DNA of 64,000 nt from Bog-473 sp963824195 (GCA_963824195.1 CAWGOJ010000004.1:35321-99320), one strand, 5' to 3'. Positions 40,901 through 50,290 are shown, counted from the stretch's first letter. Numbers and translations: made by a program. The notes: generated by a model not told the origin, from the sequence alone.

Positions 40901-42880
40901 CTAGAGATGGAGTTCCTCCAGGTAGAACGACAGCTCGGCCTCCAGGCATGCGGTGAGCGTGTCGGCCCGGCGGAACCCGTGCCCCTCGCCCTCGAAGAAT
41001 CGTAGGTCGCAACGGATGCCCGCGCTGTGCAGGGCGTCACGCATCGATTCCGCCTGTGACGGCGGCACGACGACGTCCTGCGTCCCCTGCAGGAGCAGGA
41101 CCGAACCCGCCATGGACGCGGCCCTGCTCACCGGCGAGCGCTCCACGTAGAGCGCCCGCGACCCCGGAAGCGGGCCGATCAGGCGGTCCGTGTAGTGCGC
41201 CTCGAAGTCGTGGGTCGTGGCGACCAGGGCCATGAGGTCCGTCACCCCGTACCACGAGGCGCAGGCCCCGAACCCCTCCCCCGCCGCGAGCGCGTTGAGG
41301 GCGGTCATGCCGCCGGCGCTGCCGCCGCGTATCGCCATCCGCTGCGGGTCGACGTCGCCCCGCGCCGCGAGGTGCAGCGCCGCATCGAGGCAGTCCTCGG
41401 CGTCGGCGACACCCCACTGTCCCCACAGCGCACAGCGGTAAGACCGCCCGTACCCCGTACTGCCCGCGTAGTCCACGCACGCCACGGCAAAGCCGTGGGT
41501 CGTGAAGAACTGCAGGGTGAGGTCGAGCCCCGCCTGGCACGAGGACGTGGGCCCCCCGTGACACCAGGTCACGAGCGGTGGCGCGCCATCTGCCGGCCCG
41601 GTCGTACCGGCCGACGTCGGACGGTACAGCGTGCCGTGCACGGGGCGCCCCGAGCGCCCCGTCAGCATGAACGGCTCCCCCGGCGAGACGTCACGGGGCC
41701 CGAGCGCGTGCCCGGCCGCTGGGCGCTGCGGGCGAGCGGCCTGGCCCGGCGTCCATACCCAGACATTCGGGGGCGTGTCGGGCGTGCTGCCGATCAGTGC
41801 CAGCCCGTCACGGTGGGCGCACAGCGCGGAAATCGAGACGCACGGCTGGTCCAGCGGAGGCGGTGCCCCCGCCCCTCCCGGCTCGGCGGCGCCCGGCGCG
41901 AGCGGGATCAGTGAGTCCCGCCCGGACGCGCTCATGCGGACCACCAGGGTGCCGTCGGCGAGCTCGGCCATGGTGCACTGCCCGAGCACCCAGTCCGGCC
42001 CGTGGAACTCGGCCGCGATGTCGGTGAGCGCCCGCACCCCCGAGTCCGTGCCCGGGAGCCCGGGGTGGACGTAGGGCTGCCACCACCCCCGCCGATCGGA
42101 GACGAAGCGCAACGCGCCGTCGCGGCGCCAGGCCGGTTGGCCCACGGACTCCCCGGGCCCACCCGCGACCGGCCACGGCGCCCCGGCCGCCACGAGGGTG
42201 CCGGTGCCAGCGGTCCGGGCCAGCGGCAACACCAGCACCGTCGAGGCGTCCCATGGCATGTCGGGGTGGTCCCACACGACCACGGCCAGGCGCTCACCCG
42301 TCGGATCCACGCGAGGCGACCCGAAGAAGTCGTGACCATCGAGGAGCGTGGTCTCGTACGGCTCGGCCCCGCGGGTCGACAGCGCGACCACGCTGCGCGT
42401 GGGCCGGCTCGCTCCCTCCGAATGGACCTCCCTCACCGCCAGGACCCAGTCACCGTCCGCGGTGGCGCTGAGCCCCCCGTGGTTGTGGACCTGGCCGTCG
42501 GGAGGCGCGGCGGTCAACGGTCGCGGCGTGGCGAGCCCGGCGGTGCCCGCGGCCACGGGGCCGTCGCCGAACCACACCCGCTGGTCGGCCTGGTCGACGT
42601 AGGCGAAGGCACCCGCCGACCTCCCCGGCACGAGGCACATGGCGCCCCCGCCGTACTCGTGGACGCGGCTACGGATGCTCACCTCGCCCGGCGAGTGGTC
42701 GGCCAGACCGTCCGCTCCGGCCCGGACCATGACGACGCGACCGGACTCCACCGGGCGCGACTCGAGCCAGTAGAGGGCGTCACCGTCGGAGCAGATCTCC
42801 GAGAGCGAGACCTTGGCCCGGGCGACGTCGACCGGCGCCAGCGGCGAGACCCAGCGCCCGTAACCTTTCGTGGTGGCCAC
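40901..42880 (-). CDS. S9 family prolyl-oligopeptidase-type peptidase
   Basis: 659 residues from the GTG at 42880, fixed by TACGTT 6 nt upstream. The N-terminal two thirds form a beta-propeller; the C-terminal third is an alpha/beta hydrolase. Nucleophile Ser in IRGGSAGGMTALNA, Asp in LLQGTQDVVVPPSQ and His in FFEGEGHGFRR. No signal peptide, so a cytoplasmic oligopeptidase or acyl-aminoacyl peptidase is likely. Divergent from the AcuI-like gene. Confidence 0.92.
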   Translation of the reverse strand: MATTKGYGRWVSPLAPVDVARAKVSLSEICSDGDALYWLESRPVESGRVVMVRAGADGLADHSPGEVSIRSRVHEYGGGAMCLVPGRSAGAFAYVDQADQRVWFGDGPVAAGTAGLATPRPLTAAPPDGQVHNHGGLSATADGDWVLAVREVHSEGASRPTRSVVALSTRGAEPYETTLLDGHDFFGSPRVDPTGERLAVVVWDHPDMPWDASTVLVLPLARTAGTGTLVAAGAPWPVAGGPGESVGQPAWRRDGALRFVSDRRGWWQPYVHPGLPGTDSGVRALTDIAAEFHGPDWVLGQCTMAELADGTLVVRMSASGRDSLIPLAPGAAEPGGAGAPPPLDQPCVSISALCAHRDGLALIGSTPDTPPNVWVWTPGQAARPQRPAAGHALGPRDVSPGEPFMLTGRSGRPVHGTLYRPTSAGTTGPADGAPPLVTWCHGGPTSSCQAGLDLTLQFFTTHGFAVACVDYAGSTGYGRSYRCALWGQWGVADAEDCLDAALHLAARGDVDPQRMAIRGGSAGGMTALNALAAGEGFGACASWYGVTDLMALVATTHDFEAHYTDRLIGPLPGSRALYVERSPVSRAASMAGSVLLLQGTQDVVVPPSQAESMRDALHSAGIRCDLRFFEGEGHGFRRADTLTACLEAELSFYLEELHL

Positions 42881-42886
42881 CGTCCG

Positions 42887-42892
42887 AACGTA
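42887..42892 (-). promoter_or_regulatory. -10-like hexamer for leaderless S9 peptidase gene
   Basis: TACGTT on the minus strand, 6 nt before the GTG at 42880. Confidence 0.45.
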
Positions 42893-42935
42893 CCCCGTGC
42901 ACCGGTCCGCGCCGGGGAGCAGCGACACGGGCCTC

Positions 42936-42941
42936 TACAGT
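42936..42941 (+). promoter_or_regulatory. -10-like hexamer for leaderless acuI-like gene
   Basis: TACAGT, 6 nt before the GTG at 42948. Selects this start over an in-frame one 26 codons upstream that would overlap the divergent gene. Confidence 0.45.
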
Positions 42942-42947
42942 GAGCCG

Positions 42948-43937
42948 GTGCGCTTCCCGGCCTACCTGCTCTCCCAGGAGGGTGCCGTCATCCGGCCGAC
43001 GGTGGTGGAGCTCGACCTCTCAGACCTGCCTGCGGGCGACGTGCTCGTCAAGGTGGAGTGGTCCGCCATCAACTTCAAGGACGCCATGGTCACGCGACCG
43101 GGCAACCGCGTGGCCCGCATCTTCCCGCTCGTCCCCGGGGTGGAGCTGGCGGGCATCGTCGAGGAAAGCACGAACCCCGACTTCGTCGCGGGCCAGCCCG
43201 TGCTCGCGCAGGGCTACGACCTCGGTGTGGCCCGGCACGGCGGCTTCGCCGCGTACGCGCGGGTACCGGCGGACTGGGTCGTGCCATTGCCCGACGCGCT
43301 GAGTTGTCGCAACGCCGCCATCATCGGGCTGGCCGGTCTCACCGCGCTCATGTCATTGCGCCGCCTCGTCCGGCACGGCACGAAACCCGGTGACGGGCCC
43401 ATCCTGGTGACGGGGGCCTCCGGTGGCGTGGGCAGCGCGGCCGTCGCGCTCTTGTCCCACGAGGGCTTCGAGGTGGTCGCCTCTTCGGGCAAGACGGCCG
43501 AGCACGACTACCTGAGGAGCCTGGGTGCGTCGCGGGTGGTCGGGCGCCAGTTCACCGAGGACGACGGCCGCACGCTCGGGCCCCAGCTCTGGGCCGGCGT
43601 GGTCGACTGCGTCGGTGGCATGGCCTTGGCCGAGGCGCTCCGCACGGTGAGGTACGGCGGCGCCGTGGCGGCGAGCGGGCTCACGGGAGGCAACGGTCTG
43701 GCCACCACCGTCTATCCGTTCATCGTGCGCGGCGTGGCCCTCCTGGGGATCGACACCGTGACAACGCCGATAGAGGAGCGCCGAGCCCTGTGGGCGGACA
43801 TGGCCGACGAGTTCCCGCTCGGGCACTGCGAGGAGATGGTCAACGAGGAGATCGGCCTGGACGGGCTCACGGCGGCACTCGACCGCGTCCTCGACGCCGC
43901 CGTGCGGGGCCGGATCCTGGTCAGCCCGGGCCGCTAG
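42948..43937 (+). CDS. AcuI/YhdH-type zinc-free medium-chain reductase
   Basis: 329 residues, MDR superfamily. The EWSAINFKDAMV motif is characteristic of acrylyl-CoA reductase AcuI and YhdH; LVTGASGGVGSAAVALL is the NADPH-binding Rossmann loop. Reduces acrylyl-CoA to propionyl-CoA with NADPH in characterised members, detoxifying a reactive intermediate. Monocistronic; convergent with the lipoprotein gene 4 bp away. Confidence 0.9.
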   Translation: MRFPAYLLSQEGAVIRPTVVELDLSDLPAGDVLVKVEWSAINFKDAMVTRPGNRVARIFPLVPGVELAGIVEESTNPDFVAGQPVLAQGYDLGVARHGGFAAYARVPADWVVPLPDALSCRNAAIIGLAGLTALMSLRRLVRHGTKPGDGPILVTGASGGVGSAAVALLSHEGFEVVASSGKTAEHDYLRSLGASRVVGRQFTEDDGRTLGPQLWAGVVDCVGGMALAEALRTVRYGGAVAASGLTGGNGLATTVYPFIVRGVALLGIDTVTTPIEERRALWADMADEFPLGHCEEMVNEEIGLDGLTAALDRVLDAAVRGRILVSPGR

Positions 43938-43941
43938 GCCG

Positions 43942-44553
43942 TCAGGACGGGGCGTAGACGGGCGAGACCCGGATGGTCCCGTTGCCGCAGGGGCCGACGG
44001 CCAGCGCAAACGTCGGAGAGGCCGTCGTGGCGCCCGGCATGGTCGCGGTGGCCATCTCGGAGGTGGGGCAGGCCGTCTCCGAGCCCACCGGCACGTCGGA
44101 GTACTGGTAGGCGAACTGCGCGGTCGACGACGGCGCCACCGTGACCAGGGACGGCGCCGCGTTGGCCGGACCCGACAGATCGACCGACAACCCGTTCACC
44201 ATGGTGACCGTCAGCGGCGCCCCACTCCCCGAGAGCAGGGCCACCACCGGGTAGCCGTTGGCCGTGCACGTCGACGTACCCGTGTTGGTGACCGTGATCA
44301 CCCCCGTGATGGTCCCGGCCGCCCCCTGTGACTGGCCGGCCGAGGCCGTGATGTGGTTGCAGGCCGACGAGGTCCCAGCCGTCGTGGACGTCGTCGCGGG
44401 CGCCAGCGTGGTCGTGGTCGTCGCCGCCGTCGTCGGTAGCGACGCGCGGGTGGTCGTGGTGGAGCGCGGCGGCGTGCTCGGGCTGCTGCTGCACGCGGCG
44501 AGGAGGAGTGCGGCGCCCGCCAGTAGCGCGAGCGCCCAGCGAGGTGGCGTCAC
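43942..44553 (-). CDS. DUF4232 family lipoprotein
   Basis: 203 residues. Lipoprotein signal ALLLAACSSS (Cys near 21), a Thr/Ser-rich spacer (about 25-60), then a beta-sandwich with the DUF4232 pattern: NHITASAGQSQGAAGTITGV, TNTGTSTCTANGYPVVALLS and later a Cys-containing strand. Common actinobacterial surface lipoproteins of unknown role. Overlaps the bifunctional nuclease gene by 4 bp and is probably co-transcribed with it. Confidence 0.88.
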   Translation of the reverse strand: MTPPRWALALLAGAALLLAACSSSPSTPPRSTTTTRASLPTTAATTTTTLAPATTSTTAGTSSACNHITASAGQSQGAAGTITGVITVTNTGTSTCTANGYPVVALLSGSGAPLTVTMVNGLSVDLSGPANAAPSLVTVAPSSTAQFAYQYSDVPVGSETACPTSEMATATMPGATTASPTFALAVGPCGNGTIRVSPVYAPS

Positions 44554-45050
44554 GCCTCGAAGTCCTCCGGGCGCACGGAGTCGAGGAACTGGCGGAACTG
44601 ACCCACCAACTCGTCCGGCGTGTCCTCCTCCTCGTCCTCGGCGTCGAGCGCAAGGATGATCCCCTCGGACTCCATGAGCTCGTCGGAGACGAACAGCGGC
44701 GTCTCCGTGCGCACCGCGACCGCGACCGCGTCGGAGGGCCGGCTGGAGACGATCGTCCGCTCGTCACCTCGTACGAGGTGCAACTCGGCGTAGTAGGTCG
44801 ACGCCCGCAGCTCGGTGATGATCACGCGTTCGACGCTGATGTCCAGAGCACCGAGCATGTCCTTCATCAGGTCGTGCGTGAGGGGCCGGGGCATGGTCAC
44901 ACCCTGCAGGGCGTAGGCGATCGCCGTTGCCTCGGGACTCCCGATGAAGATCGGCAGCGTCCGGCCCTCTCCCTCGGTCTCCTGCAGGAGCAGCACCGGA
45001 GTGTTGGACTGCAGGTCCACCCTGACGGCTCGGAGTAGCACACGGACCAT
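44550..45050 (-). CDS. Bifunctional nuclease family protein (DUF151/BFN)
   Basis: 166 residues. Compact domain with LPIFIGSPEATAIAYALQGV, RPLTHDLMKDML and a SSRPSDAVAVAVRTETPLFV segment, the BFN signature; the tail is acidic (DAEDEEEDTPDE). Plant homologues have RNase/DNase activity; bacterial roles are open. TACATT 6 nt upstream indicates a leaderless start. In actinobacteria it commonly follows the FHA and MerR genes, as here. Confidence 0.92.
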   Translation of the reverse strand: MVRVLLRAVRVDLQSNTPVLLLQETEGEGRTLPIFIGSPEATAIAYALQGVTMPRPLTHDLMKDMLGALDISVERVIITELRASTYYAELHLVRGDERTIVSSRPSDAVAVAVRTETPLFVSDELMESEGIILALDAEDEEEDTPDELVGQFRQFLDSVRPEDFEA

Positions 45051-45056
45051 AAGAGA

Positions 45057-45062
45057 AATGTA
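45057..45062 (-). promoter_or_regulatory. -10-like hexamer for leaderless BFN gene
   Basis: TACATT on the minus strand, 6 nt before the ATG at 45050. Confidence 0.45.
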
Positions 45063-45083
45063 GCGCCGGATACCGGCCTTGCG

Positions 45084-46244
45084 TCACCCCCCCAAATGCC
45101 GCCTGAGCGCTTGGCGGAGCAATGTGGCTCGCATGGACTGGCCGAGCGCCGCCAGTTGCTCCGCTCCCTCGAGCGCCCGCTGACGGGACTCGGGGTTGCG
45201 CTGGCGCAGGAGCGGGATGACGACCTGCTCTATCAGCCCCATTTCCCGGTCGGCCGCATTCCGGTAGAGGCGCAGGTGGCGCGGCTCGATCCCGAAGACC
45301 CCGAAGGCGGCGGCCAGGTTCGCCAGGGTGAGGGCGTCCTCGTCGTAGGTCCGGATTCCCGCCACCATGACGGGCTCTATCAGGCCGAAACCCTCGAGCC
45401 CCGCCACCGCCTCGACAGACAGTCCGCTGGCCGCACAGAGCTCCTCCATCGTCAGACTCGCGCCGGTCACGATGTCCGCCGTGGTGCCCGACGCGGGCGC
45501 GCCGGCATCAGCGTCGCCCGTTGCCGTGCTCTTCCGTGGCGCCGACTCACCGGGGGTCGAACTTGTGCGAGACGCCGCGACGACCGTCTTTGGCGGGCGC
45601 GGCGCGGAGGTCCCGTTTGGCTCACTCCCTCCTCCCGACGGCGTCTTCTGCCCAGCGCTCGGCGTGCTGGCCCGCGCACCCGCTGCTACTGCTGCGGGTG
45701 ACCCGACGCGTGGACCGCTCTCCGGCGCGGTTGACGCGGCCATGCGCTCCCGGCCGGGCTCGGCCGCCACGGACACCGGCTCCTCGCCCTCGCCGACCAC
45801 CTGCAACCCGCGGCGGGCCTGGGCCGCCTCGGGCATGCGAGCCGTCCGGCGCGAGGCGTCCGCGAGGATGCGGGCCATCGCGTCTTCGTCCGCCTTCGTC
45901 GGCTGCTCCTCGGCCGCGTCGGGAGCGGCGTGCGCCGGCCGCGAGCGGGCGGCGTGCGCCGGCTTGCCGTTCGGGGCGTCGGCCCCGGCGTCGTCGAGCT
46001 CCCCGTCGGCCAGCCGGTCCCGGATGACCTTGAGGGGCAGGAAGTGCTCACGCTGCTGGCGCAGTACCCAGCGCAGTCGCTCGACATCGTGCTCGAAGAA
46101 CTTCCGGTACCCCGAGGGCGATCGCTCGGGGTTCACCAGGCCCTGGCTCTCGAGGAACCTGATCTTGGAGATGGTGACGTCCGGGAACTCCTCTCGGAGC
46201 AGGGTCAGGACGTCACCAATGGACAGATACGTGCGGTTGCTCAC
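45084..46244 (-). CDS. MerR-family regulator, FtsR-like
   Basis: 386 residues with two recognisable ends. The N-terminal winged helix is LSIGDVLTLLREEFPDVTIS, then IRFLESQGLVNPERSPSGYR. A long Ala/Pro/Ser-rich region (about 90-260) separates it from a second MerR-like helical domain (MEELCAASGLSVEAVAGLEG). The family's corynebacterial member FtsR activates ftsZ. The linker is unusually long. It overlaps the FHA gene by 4 bp, the conserved FHA-FtsR-BFN order. Confidence 0.88.
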   Translation of the reverse strand: MSNRTYLSIGDVLTLLREEFPDVTISKIRFLESQGLVNPERSPSGYRKFFEHDVERLRWVLRQQREHFLPLKVIRDRLADGELDDAGADAPNGKPAHAARSRPAHAAPDAAEEQPTKADEDAMARILADASRRTARMPEAAQARRGLQVVGEGEEPVSVAAEPGRERMAASTAPESGPRVGSPAAVAAGARASTPSAGQKTPSGGGSEPNGTSAPRPPKTVVAASRTSSTPGESAPRKSTATGDADAGAPASGTTADIVTGASLTMEELCAASGLSVEAVAGLEGFGLIEPVMVAGIRTYDEDALTLANLAAAFGVFGIEPRHLRLYRNAADREMGLIEQVVIPLLRQRNPESRQRALEGAEQLAALGQSMRATLLRQALRRHLGG

Positions 46245-46714
46245 TCGTTCCCAGCCACCAGGTAGACGAGCTTGAATTTGCCGATCTGCACCTCGTCCCC
46301 CGGGGAGAGCTGCACCTCGTCGATCCGTTCCCGGTTCACGTACGTCCCGTTCAACGAGCCCACGTCCCGTAGGGAGTAGGCGCCCCCGTCCTCTGGAGTG
46401 ATCTCCACGTGGCGGCGCGACACGGTGATGTCGTCGAGGAAGATATCGCTCTCGGGGTGCCGGCCCGCCCGGACCACGCTGTCAGCGAGGAGGTAGCGGG
46501 CTCCGATGTTGGGGCCCCGGGTGACGACGAGGACCCCGGCACCGTGCGGCACCTCGACCAGGGTGACGTCGGGATGCTCCTCCGCCGTCTCCGCTTCGTC
46601 GGTCGGGTGCAGGGTAATGGTGGCGTCATCGCCGTCCGCGAGCAGCGGGTTCCCGCACGAGGAGCAGAAATTGACGCCCTCGGGGTTCCGATGCCCACAG
46701 TTGTGACAGAACAC
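46241..46714 (-). CDS. FHA-domain protein with N-terminal zinc ribbon
   Basis: 157 residues from the GTG at 46714, chosen because TACCGT (46722-46727) sits 7 nt upstream; a GTG three codons earlier overlaps that hexamer. The N-terminus has a double CxxC zinc ribbon (FCHNCG and FCSSCG). The FHA domain has AGRHPESDIFLDDITVSRRH and GSLNGTYVN, with the phosphothreonine-binding Arg, Ser and Asn. It resembles GarA/OdhI-type regulators placed beside FtsR, but it lacks a clear N-terminal TTxT phosphorylation motif; an acidic HPTDEAET segment is there instead. Confidence 0.88.
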   Translation of the reverse strand: MFCHNCGHRNPEGVNFCSSCGNPLLADGDDATITLHPTDEAETAEEHPDVTLVEVPHGAGVLVVTRGPNIGARYLLADSVVRAGRHPESDIFLDDITVSRRHVEITPEDGGAYSLRDVGSLNGTYVNRERIDEVQLSPGDEVQIGKFKLVYLVAGNE

Positions 46715-46721
46715 GGCGACC

Positions 46722-46727
46722 ACGGTA
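46722..46727 (-). promoter_or_regulatory. -10-like hexamer for leaderless FHA gene
   Basis: TACCGT on the minus strand, 7 nt before the GTG at 46714. Confidence 0.4.
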
Positions 46728-46779
46728 CCCCACCTCGCGGCCGGCTTCTCCTGCCGTCTTCAGAGGCACGAACGCCCCC

Positions 46780-47160
46780 TCAGTCTGCGGTCAGATCACC
46801 GTAGGCGGCGGCATCGAGAAGACTGCCCGGATCCGCGTCCGGCGCGAGCTCGAGCTCGCAGATCCACCCCTCACCGTAGGGATCCTGATTGATGCGCTCC
46901 GGTCCTTCGGCCAGCGCGTCGTTCACGGTTGTCACGGTGCCGGCGACCGGTGCATAAATCTCCGACACGGACTTGGTCGACTCCAGCTCGCCGAGCTGCC
47001 CGCCAGCCTCGACCTCGCTGCCCACGGCCGGCAGGTCGACGAACACGATGTCCCCCAGCGCGTCCTGGGCGTAGTCGGTGATCCCGACGCGCGCGCGCGT
47101 CCCCTCGACGCGCACCCACTCGTGCTCCGGCGAGTAGCGCAGTTCTTCGGGGATGTTCAT
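46780..47160 (-). CDS. gcvH: Glycine cleavage system H protein
   Basis: 126 residues from the ATG at 47160, supported by TATGGT 8 nt upstream; the open frame extends further upstream but without a start signal. Carries the lipoyl arm between P, T and L proteins. The lipoylation site is Lys63 in GELESTKSVSEIYAPVAG, and the start is PEELRYSPEHEWVRVEG. Separated by 14.5 kb from gcvT and with no riboswitch of its own, so its control differs from gcvP. Confidence 0.97.
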   Translation of the reverse strand: MNIPEELRYSPEHEWVRVEGTRARVGITDYAQDALGDIVFVDLPAVGSEVEAGGQLGELESTKSVSEIYAPVAGTVTTVNDALAEGPERINQDPYGEGWICELELAPDADPGSLLDAAAYGDLTAD

Positions 47161-47168
47161 GGGGGGCG

Positions 47169-47174
47169 ACCATA
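47169..47174 (-). promoter_or_regulatory. -10-like hexamer for leaderless gcvH
   Basis: TATGGT on the minus strand, 8 nt before the ATG at 47160. Confidence 0.45.
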
Positions 47175-47207
47175 CTGGACCGTCGACCCGATCTGCAGCT
47201 TGCGGAG

Positions 47208-49700
47208 CTAGGGCAGCATCCCGCGGATCCGCTCCACGGAGGCCGCCGCCAAAGCCTCTGACGCCAGCAGGTCGGACCCCTCCGCCCAAACGTGCGTGAC
47301 CGGACCCTCGGGGTCGGGGACGACGAGGACCCAGCCCTGGTCGGACACCACCTTGATGCCGTCCACCAGCACGAGCTCGGCACCTTCCTCCGTCAGCTGC
47401 TCCATCAGGGTCCGCATGATCAGGCCCTTCTGCTCGAGCGGCGTCGCCACCTCCTCGTGCAGGATCGGCATCGCCGGCGTGGCGTCGACCACCTCGGCCA
47501 TGGAGGCCGAACCCTGGCTGAGCAGGGACACCAGCCGGGCCAAGGCCGCCGCGGCGTCGAAAGCCGGCAGGAACTTCGGGAACACGTACCCTCCGCGCTG
47601 GTCCGAGGCGAACGAGACGTCACCGGACGCCGCCGCCTCGAGCAGTCCGGACGGCGAGAGCGAGGTGAGCGTCAGGTCGACGCCACGCGTCTCGCACAGG
47701 TGCACGGTGCGGTCACTCGCGGTCACAGGGAGCGCGACCCGGTCCGCATCCCCGGCGATCGTCGACAGCTCGATGAAGACCATGACCGCCTCGTCGTCGG
47801 TCAGCACGCGCCCCGTGCCGTCGATGAGCGTCAACCGCTCCCCGCCGGCATCGATCACCGCGCCGAGGTCGGCCCCCGAAGCGCGCACCGCGTCGGCCAC
47901 CCTCGCTTCGCTCACGATGCGGTCCACCGAGATCATGCCCGGCGTCTGCGCATAGGGGTTGATGCTCAGCACGTCGGCGCGCATCTTCGAGAGCAGGTTG
48001 GGCATCACGAAGCTCGCCGCGCCATAGGACAGGTCCAGCACCAACTTGACTTCGCGTCCGGCGTCGCGTCGCAACCCGAACGCCTCGACGATGCCGGCGG
48101 TATAGAACTCGATGGTGCGCGGGGAGAAGTCGATGTCGCCGATGTCCCCCGCCGTCACCCGGCGGAACTCCTCGCGGTGGTACATGCGCTCGACCCGCCG
48201 CTGGTCCGCATCGGAGAGGTCGATGCCGCGCTCGTCGAAGAAGCGGATCACCACCGACTGCGGGTCGTCTGGGCTGAGCCGCACCGTCAGGCCCGCCCGG
48301 TTGCCGCGTATGCGCACGTGGTGCCGGGTCACGGGCACAGTCGCCAGCTCGAGATCGTTGACGTTCACCCCGACGGAGTTGCACCCCACCATGAGGGCCC
48401 GCTTCAGGACACGGGCCACGCGGCTGGTGTCACGCGAGGCGGTGATGTAGGAGCCCTTCTCGAAACCCGACGCCCAGGCCTTGGCCAGCCGGACGGCCAG
48501 CTCGGGGCTGATGTCCACGTTGGCGATGCCCTGCACGCCCTCCCGGCCGAACAGGGTGCGGGCCCCGCCCGACTCCCAGACGATGGAGGCGTTGACCTGG
48601 GCGCCGGCCTCAACCACCTTGTAGGGGTAGACCTTGACGTCGCTGCGCACCTCGGCGTGGGCTCCGATCAGACAGCCCTCGCCGACGACCGCCCCGGGCT
48701 CGACGCGGGCCCCGACCCGCAGGTCACAGGAACGTCCGAGCACCGCCCCCTCGACCCGGACGGCGGGCCCCAGGTAGGAGTTCTCGCCGATCACCGAGCG
48801 CTGGAGCTCGGCCCGCTCCTCCACCTGCGTGTTCGCGCCGACCGTGGTGTAGGCGCCGAGCACGGTGTCCCGGTCGATCGTGCAGTTCTCCCCGATGAAC
48901 GAGGGCGAGTCGATCCGGACGCTCGGGTCGATGGACGAGCCCTTGCCGACCCACACGCCCGGGCGGAGCTCGAAGCCGGCCACGTCGGCCTGGACCTTGC
49001 CGTCGAGGATGTCCTCGTGGGCCTTGAGGTACGCCGCCGTCGTGCCGACGTCCTCCCAGTACCCGTCGGCCACGTACCCGTACAGCGGGTCCCCGGCCTC
49101 GAGCGCGGCGGGAAACACCTCTCCTGAGAAGTCGACGGAGCGCCCCTCGGGGATGAGATCGAAGATCTCGGTCTCGAGCACGTAAATCCCGGTGTTGATT
49201 GTGTCGCTGAACACCTGGCCCCAGCCCGGCTTCTCGAGGAAGCGCTCGATCGTACCGTCCTCACGCGTGATCACGATGCCGAACTCGAGCGGGTTCTCCA
49301 CCGCGCACAAGGCGATGGTCGCCAACGCCTGATTCTTCTCGTGGAACGCGATCACCGACGTCAGATCGATGTCGGTGAGGACATCGCCGGAAATGACGAG
49401 GAACCGCTCGGTCAGCTGTTCACGCGCGTTGCGCACCGATCCCGCCGTGCCGAGTGGCGATTCCTCAGTCGCGTACGCCATGCGCACACCCAGCTCGCTC
49501 CCGTCTCCGAAGTAGCTGCGGATGGCATTGGGCAGGAACGCGACCGTGACCACGATGTCGGTGATCCCGTGGCGCCGCAGGAGCGACACGATGTGCTCCA
49601 TCATGGGCCGCCCGACCAAGGGCAGCATCGGCTTGGGCAGGTTCGAGGTCTGCGGGCGCAACCGGGTGCCCTCACCGCCGGCCATGATCACCGCCTTCAT
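47208..49700 (-). CDS. Mannose-1-phosphate guanylyltransferase / phosphomannomutase-like fusion
   Basis: 830 residues from the ATG at 49700. Nucleotidyltransferase domain (1-235): MAGGEGTRLRPQTSNLPKPM is the nucleotide-binding loop. A left-handed beta-helix with hexapeptide repeats follows (about 250-370). The C-terminal 450 residues match phosphohexomutases, but the catalytic TASHNP loop reads TASRDTSR, so mutase activity is doubtful. A known actinobacterial family believed to supply GDP-mannose for glycans. Its start overlaps the pgsA-like gene by 4 bp. Confidence 0.9.
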   Translation of the reverse strand: MKAVIMAGGEGTRLRPQTSNLPKPMLPLVGRPMMEHIVSLLRRHGITDIVVTVAFLPNAIRSYFGDGSELGVRMAYATEESPLGTAGSVRNAREQLTERFLVISGDVLTDIDLTSVIAFHEKNQALATIALCAVENPLEFGIVITREDGTIERFLEKPGWGQVFSDTINTGIYVLETEIFDLIPEGRSVDFSGEVFPAALEAGDPLYGYVADGYWEDVGTTAAYLKAHEDILDGKVQADVAGFELRPGVWVGKGSSIDPSVRIDSPSFIGENCTIDRDTVLGAYTTVGANTQVEERAELQRSVIGENSYLGPAVRVEGAVLGRSCDLRVGARVEPGAVVGEGCLIGAHAEVRSDVKVYPYKVVEAGAQVNASIVWESGGARTLFGREGVQGIANVDISPELAVRLAKAWASGFEKGSYITASRDTSRVARVLKRALMVGCNSVGVNVNDLELATVPVTRHHVRIRGNRAGLTVRLSPDDPQSVVIRFFDERGIDLSDADQRRVERMYHREEFRRVTAGDIGDIDFSPRTIEFYTAGIVEAFGLRRDAGREVKLVLDLSYGAASFVMPNLLSKMRADVLSINPYAQTPGMISVDRIVSEARVADAVRASGADLGAVIDAGGERLTLIDGTGRVLTDDEAVMVFIELSTIAGDADRVALPVTASDRTVHLCETRGVDLTLTSLSPSGLLEAAASGDVSFASDQRGGYVFPKFLPAFDAAAALARLVSLLSQGSASMAEVVDATPAMPILHEEVATPLEQKGLIMRTLMEQLTEEGAELVLVDGIKVVSDQGWVLVVPDPEGPVTHVWAEGSDLLASEALAAASVERIRGMLP

Positions 49701-50290
49701 ACGCTGCTCCTGCGGGCCGACCTGCCCTCGCGCAACGCGCGGCGGGCCGGTCCGATGTAGCTGCCCGCGGCCCACCACGCGAGCGTCAGGCCGATCAGGC
49801 CCGTCACCCAGCCGATGACCCGGATGGGCTCCTGCCAAGTGGCTGTCCCGTCACCGAGGAGGAAGGTCGGGTAGGCGAACATCAAGCCGAAGGTGCCCGC
49901 CTTGCCCACCCACAACACATCGATGCGCGCCGCGCCGAGAACGGCCAGCAGCACGACCATGGCCGACACCAGGACCTCACGGGCGATGGTGGCGAGGCCG
50001 AACCAGAGTGGCACGGCGCCGTAGACCATGATGGAGATCACCGCCGTGCCGACCAGGATGCGGTCCGCCGTCGGGTCCAGCACCTTGCCAAAGGTGGACA
50101 CCTGGCCGTAGCGGCGCGCCACGTAGCCGTCCACCCAATCCGTCGCGCCCAGCACGGCCAACAGGACCGCGGCGGCCGTCTGGCGGTGCGCCCCGAAGAG
50201 CAACCACAAGAAGAGGGGGATGCACAGCAGCCGCACGAGGGTGATGACGTTGGGCGCGGTCAGGATCCGGTCCAGCCCGTCGTCGTCCAC
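49697..50290 (-). CDS. CDP-alcohol phosphatidyltransferase (PgsA-like)
   Basis: 197 residues, about six membrane helices. The family motif D-G-x2-A-R-x8-G-x3-D-x3-D is complete: DGYVARRYGQVSTFGKVLDPTAD. Probably makes phosphatidylglycerol phosphate or a related phospholipid from CDP-diacylglycerol. GTG start with TAAACT 6 nt upstream (leaderless). Coupled to the ManC-like fusion by a 4-bp overlap, which could link membrane lipid and mannose-lipid synthesis. Confidence 0.9.
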   Translation of the reverse strand: MDDDGLDRILTAPNVITLVRLLCIPLFLWLLFGAHRQTAAAVLLAVLGATDWVDGYVARRYGQVSTFGKVLDPTADRILVGTAVISIMVYGAVPLWFGLATIAREVLVSAMVVLLAVLGAARIDVLWVGKAGTFGLMFAYPTFLLGDGTATWQEPIRVIGWVTGLIGLTLAWWAAGSYIGPARRALREGRSARRSSV

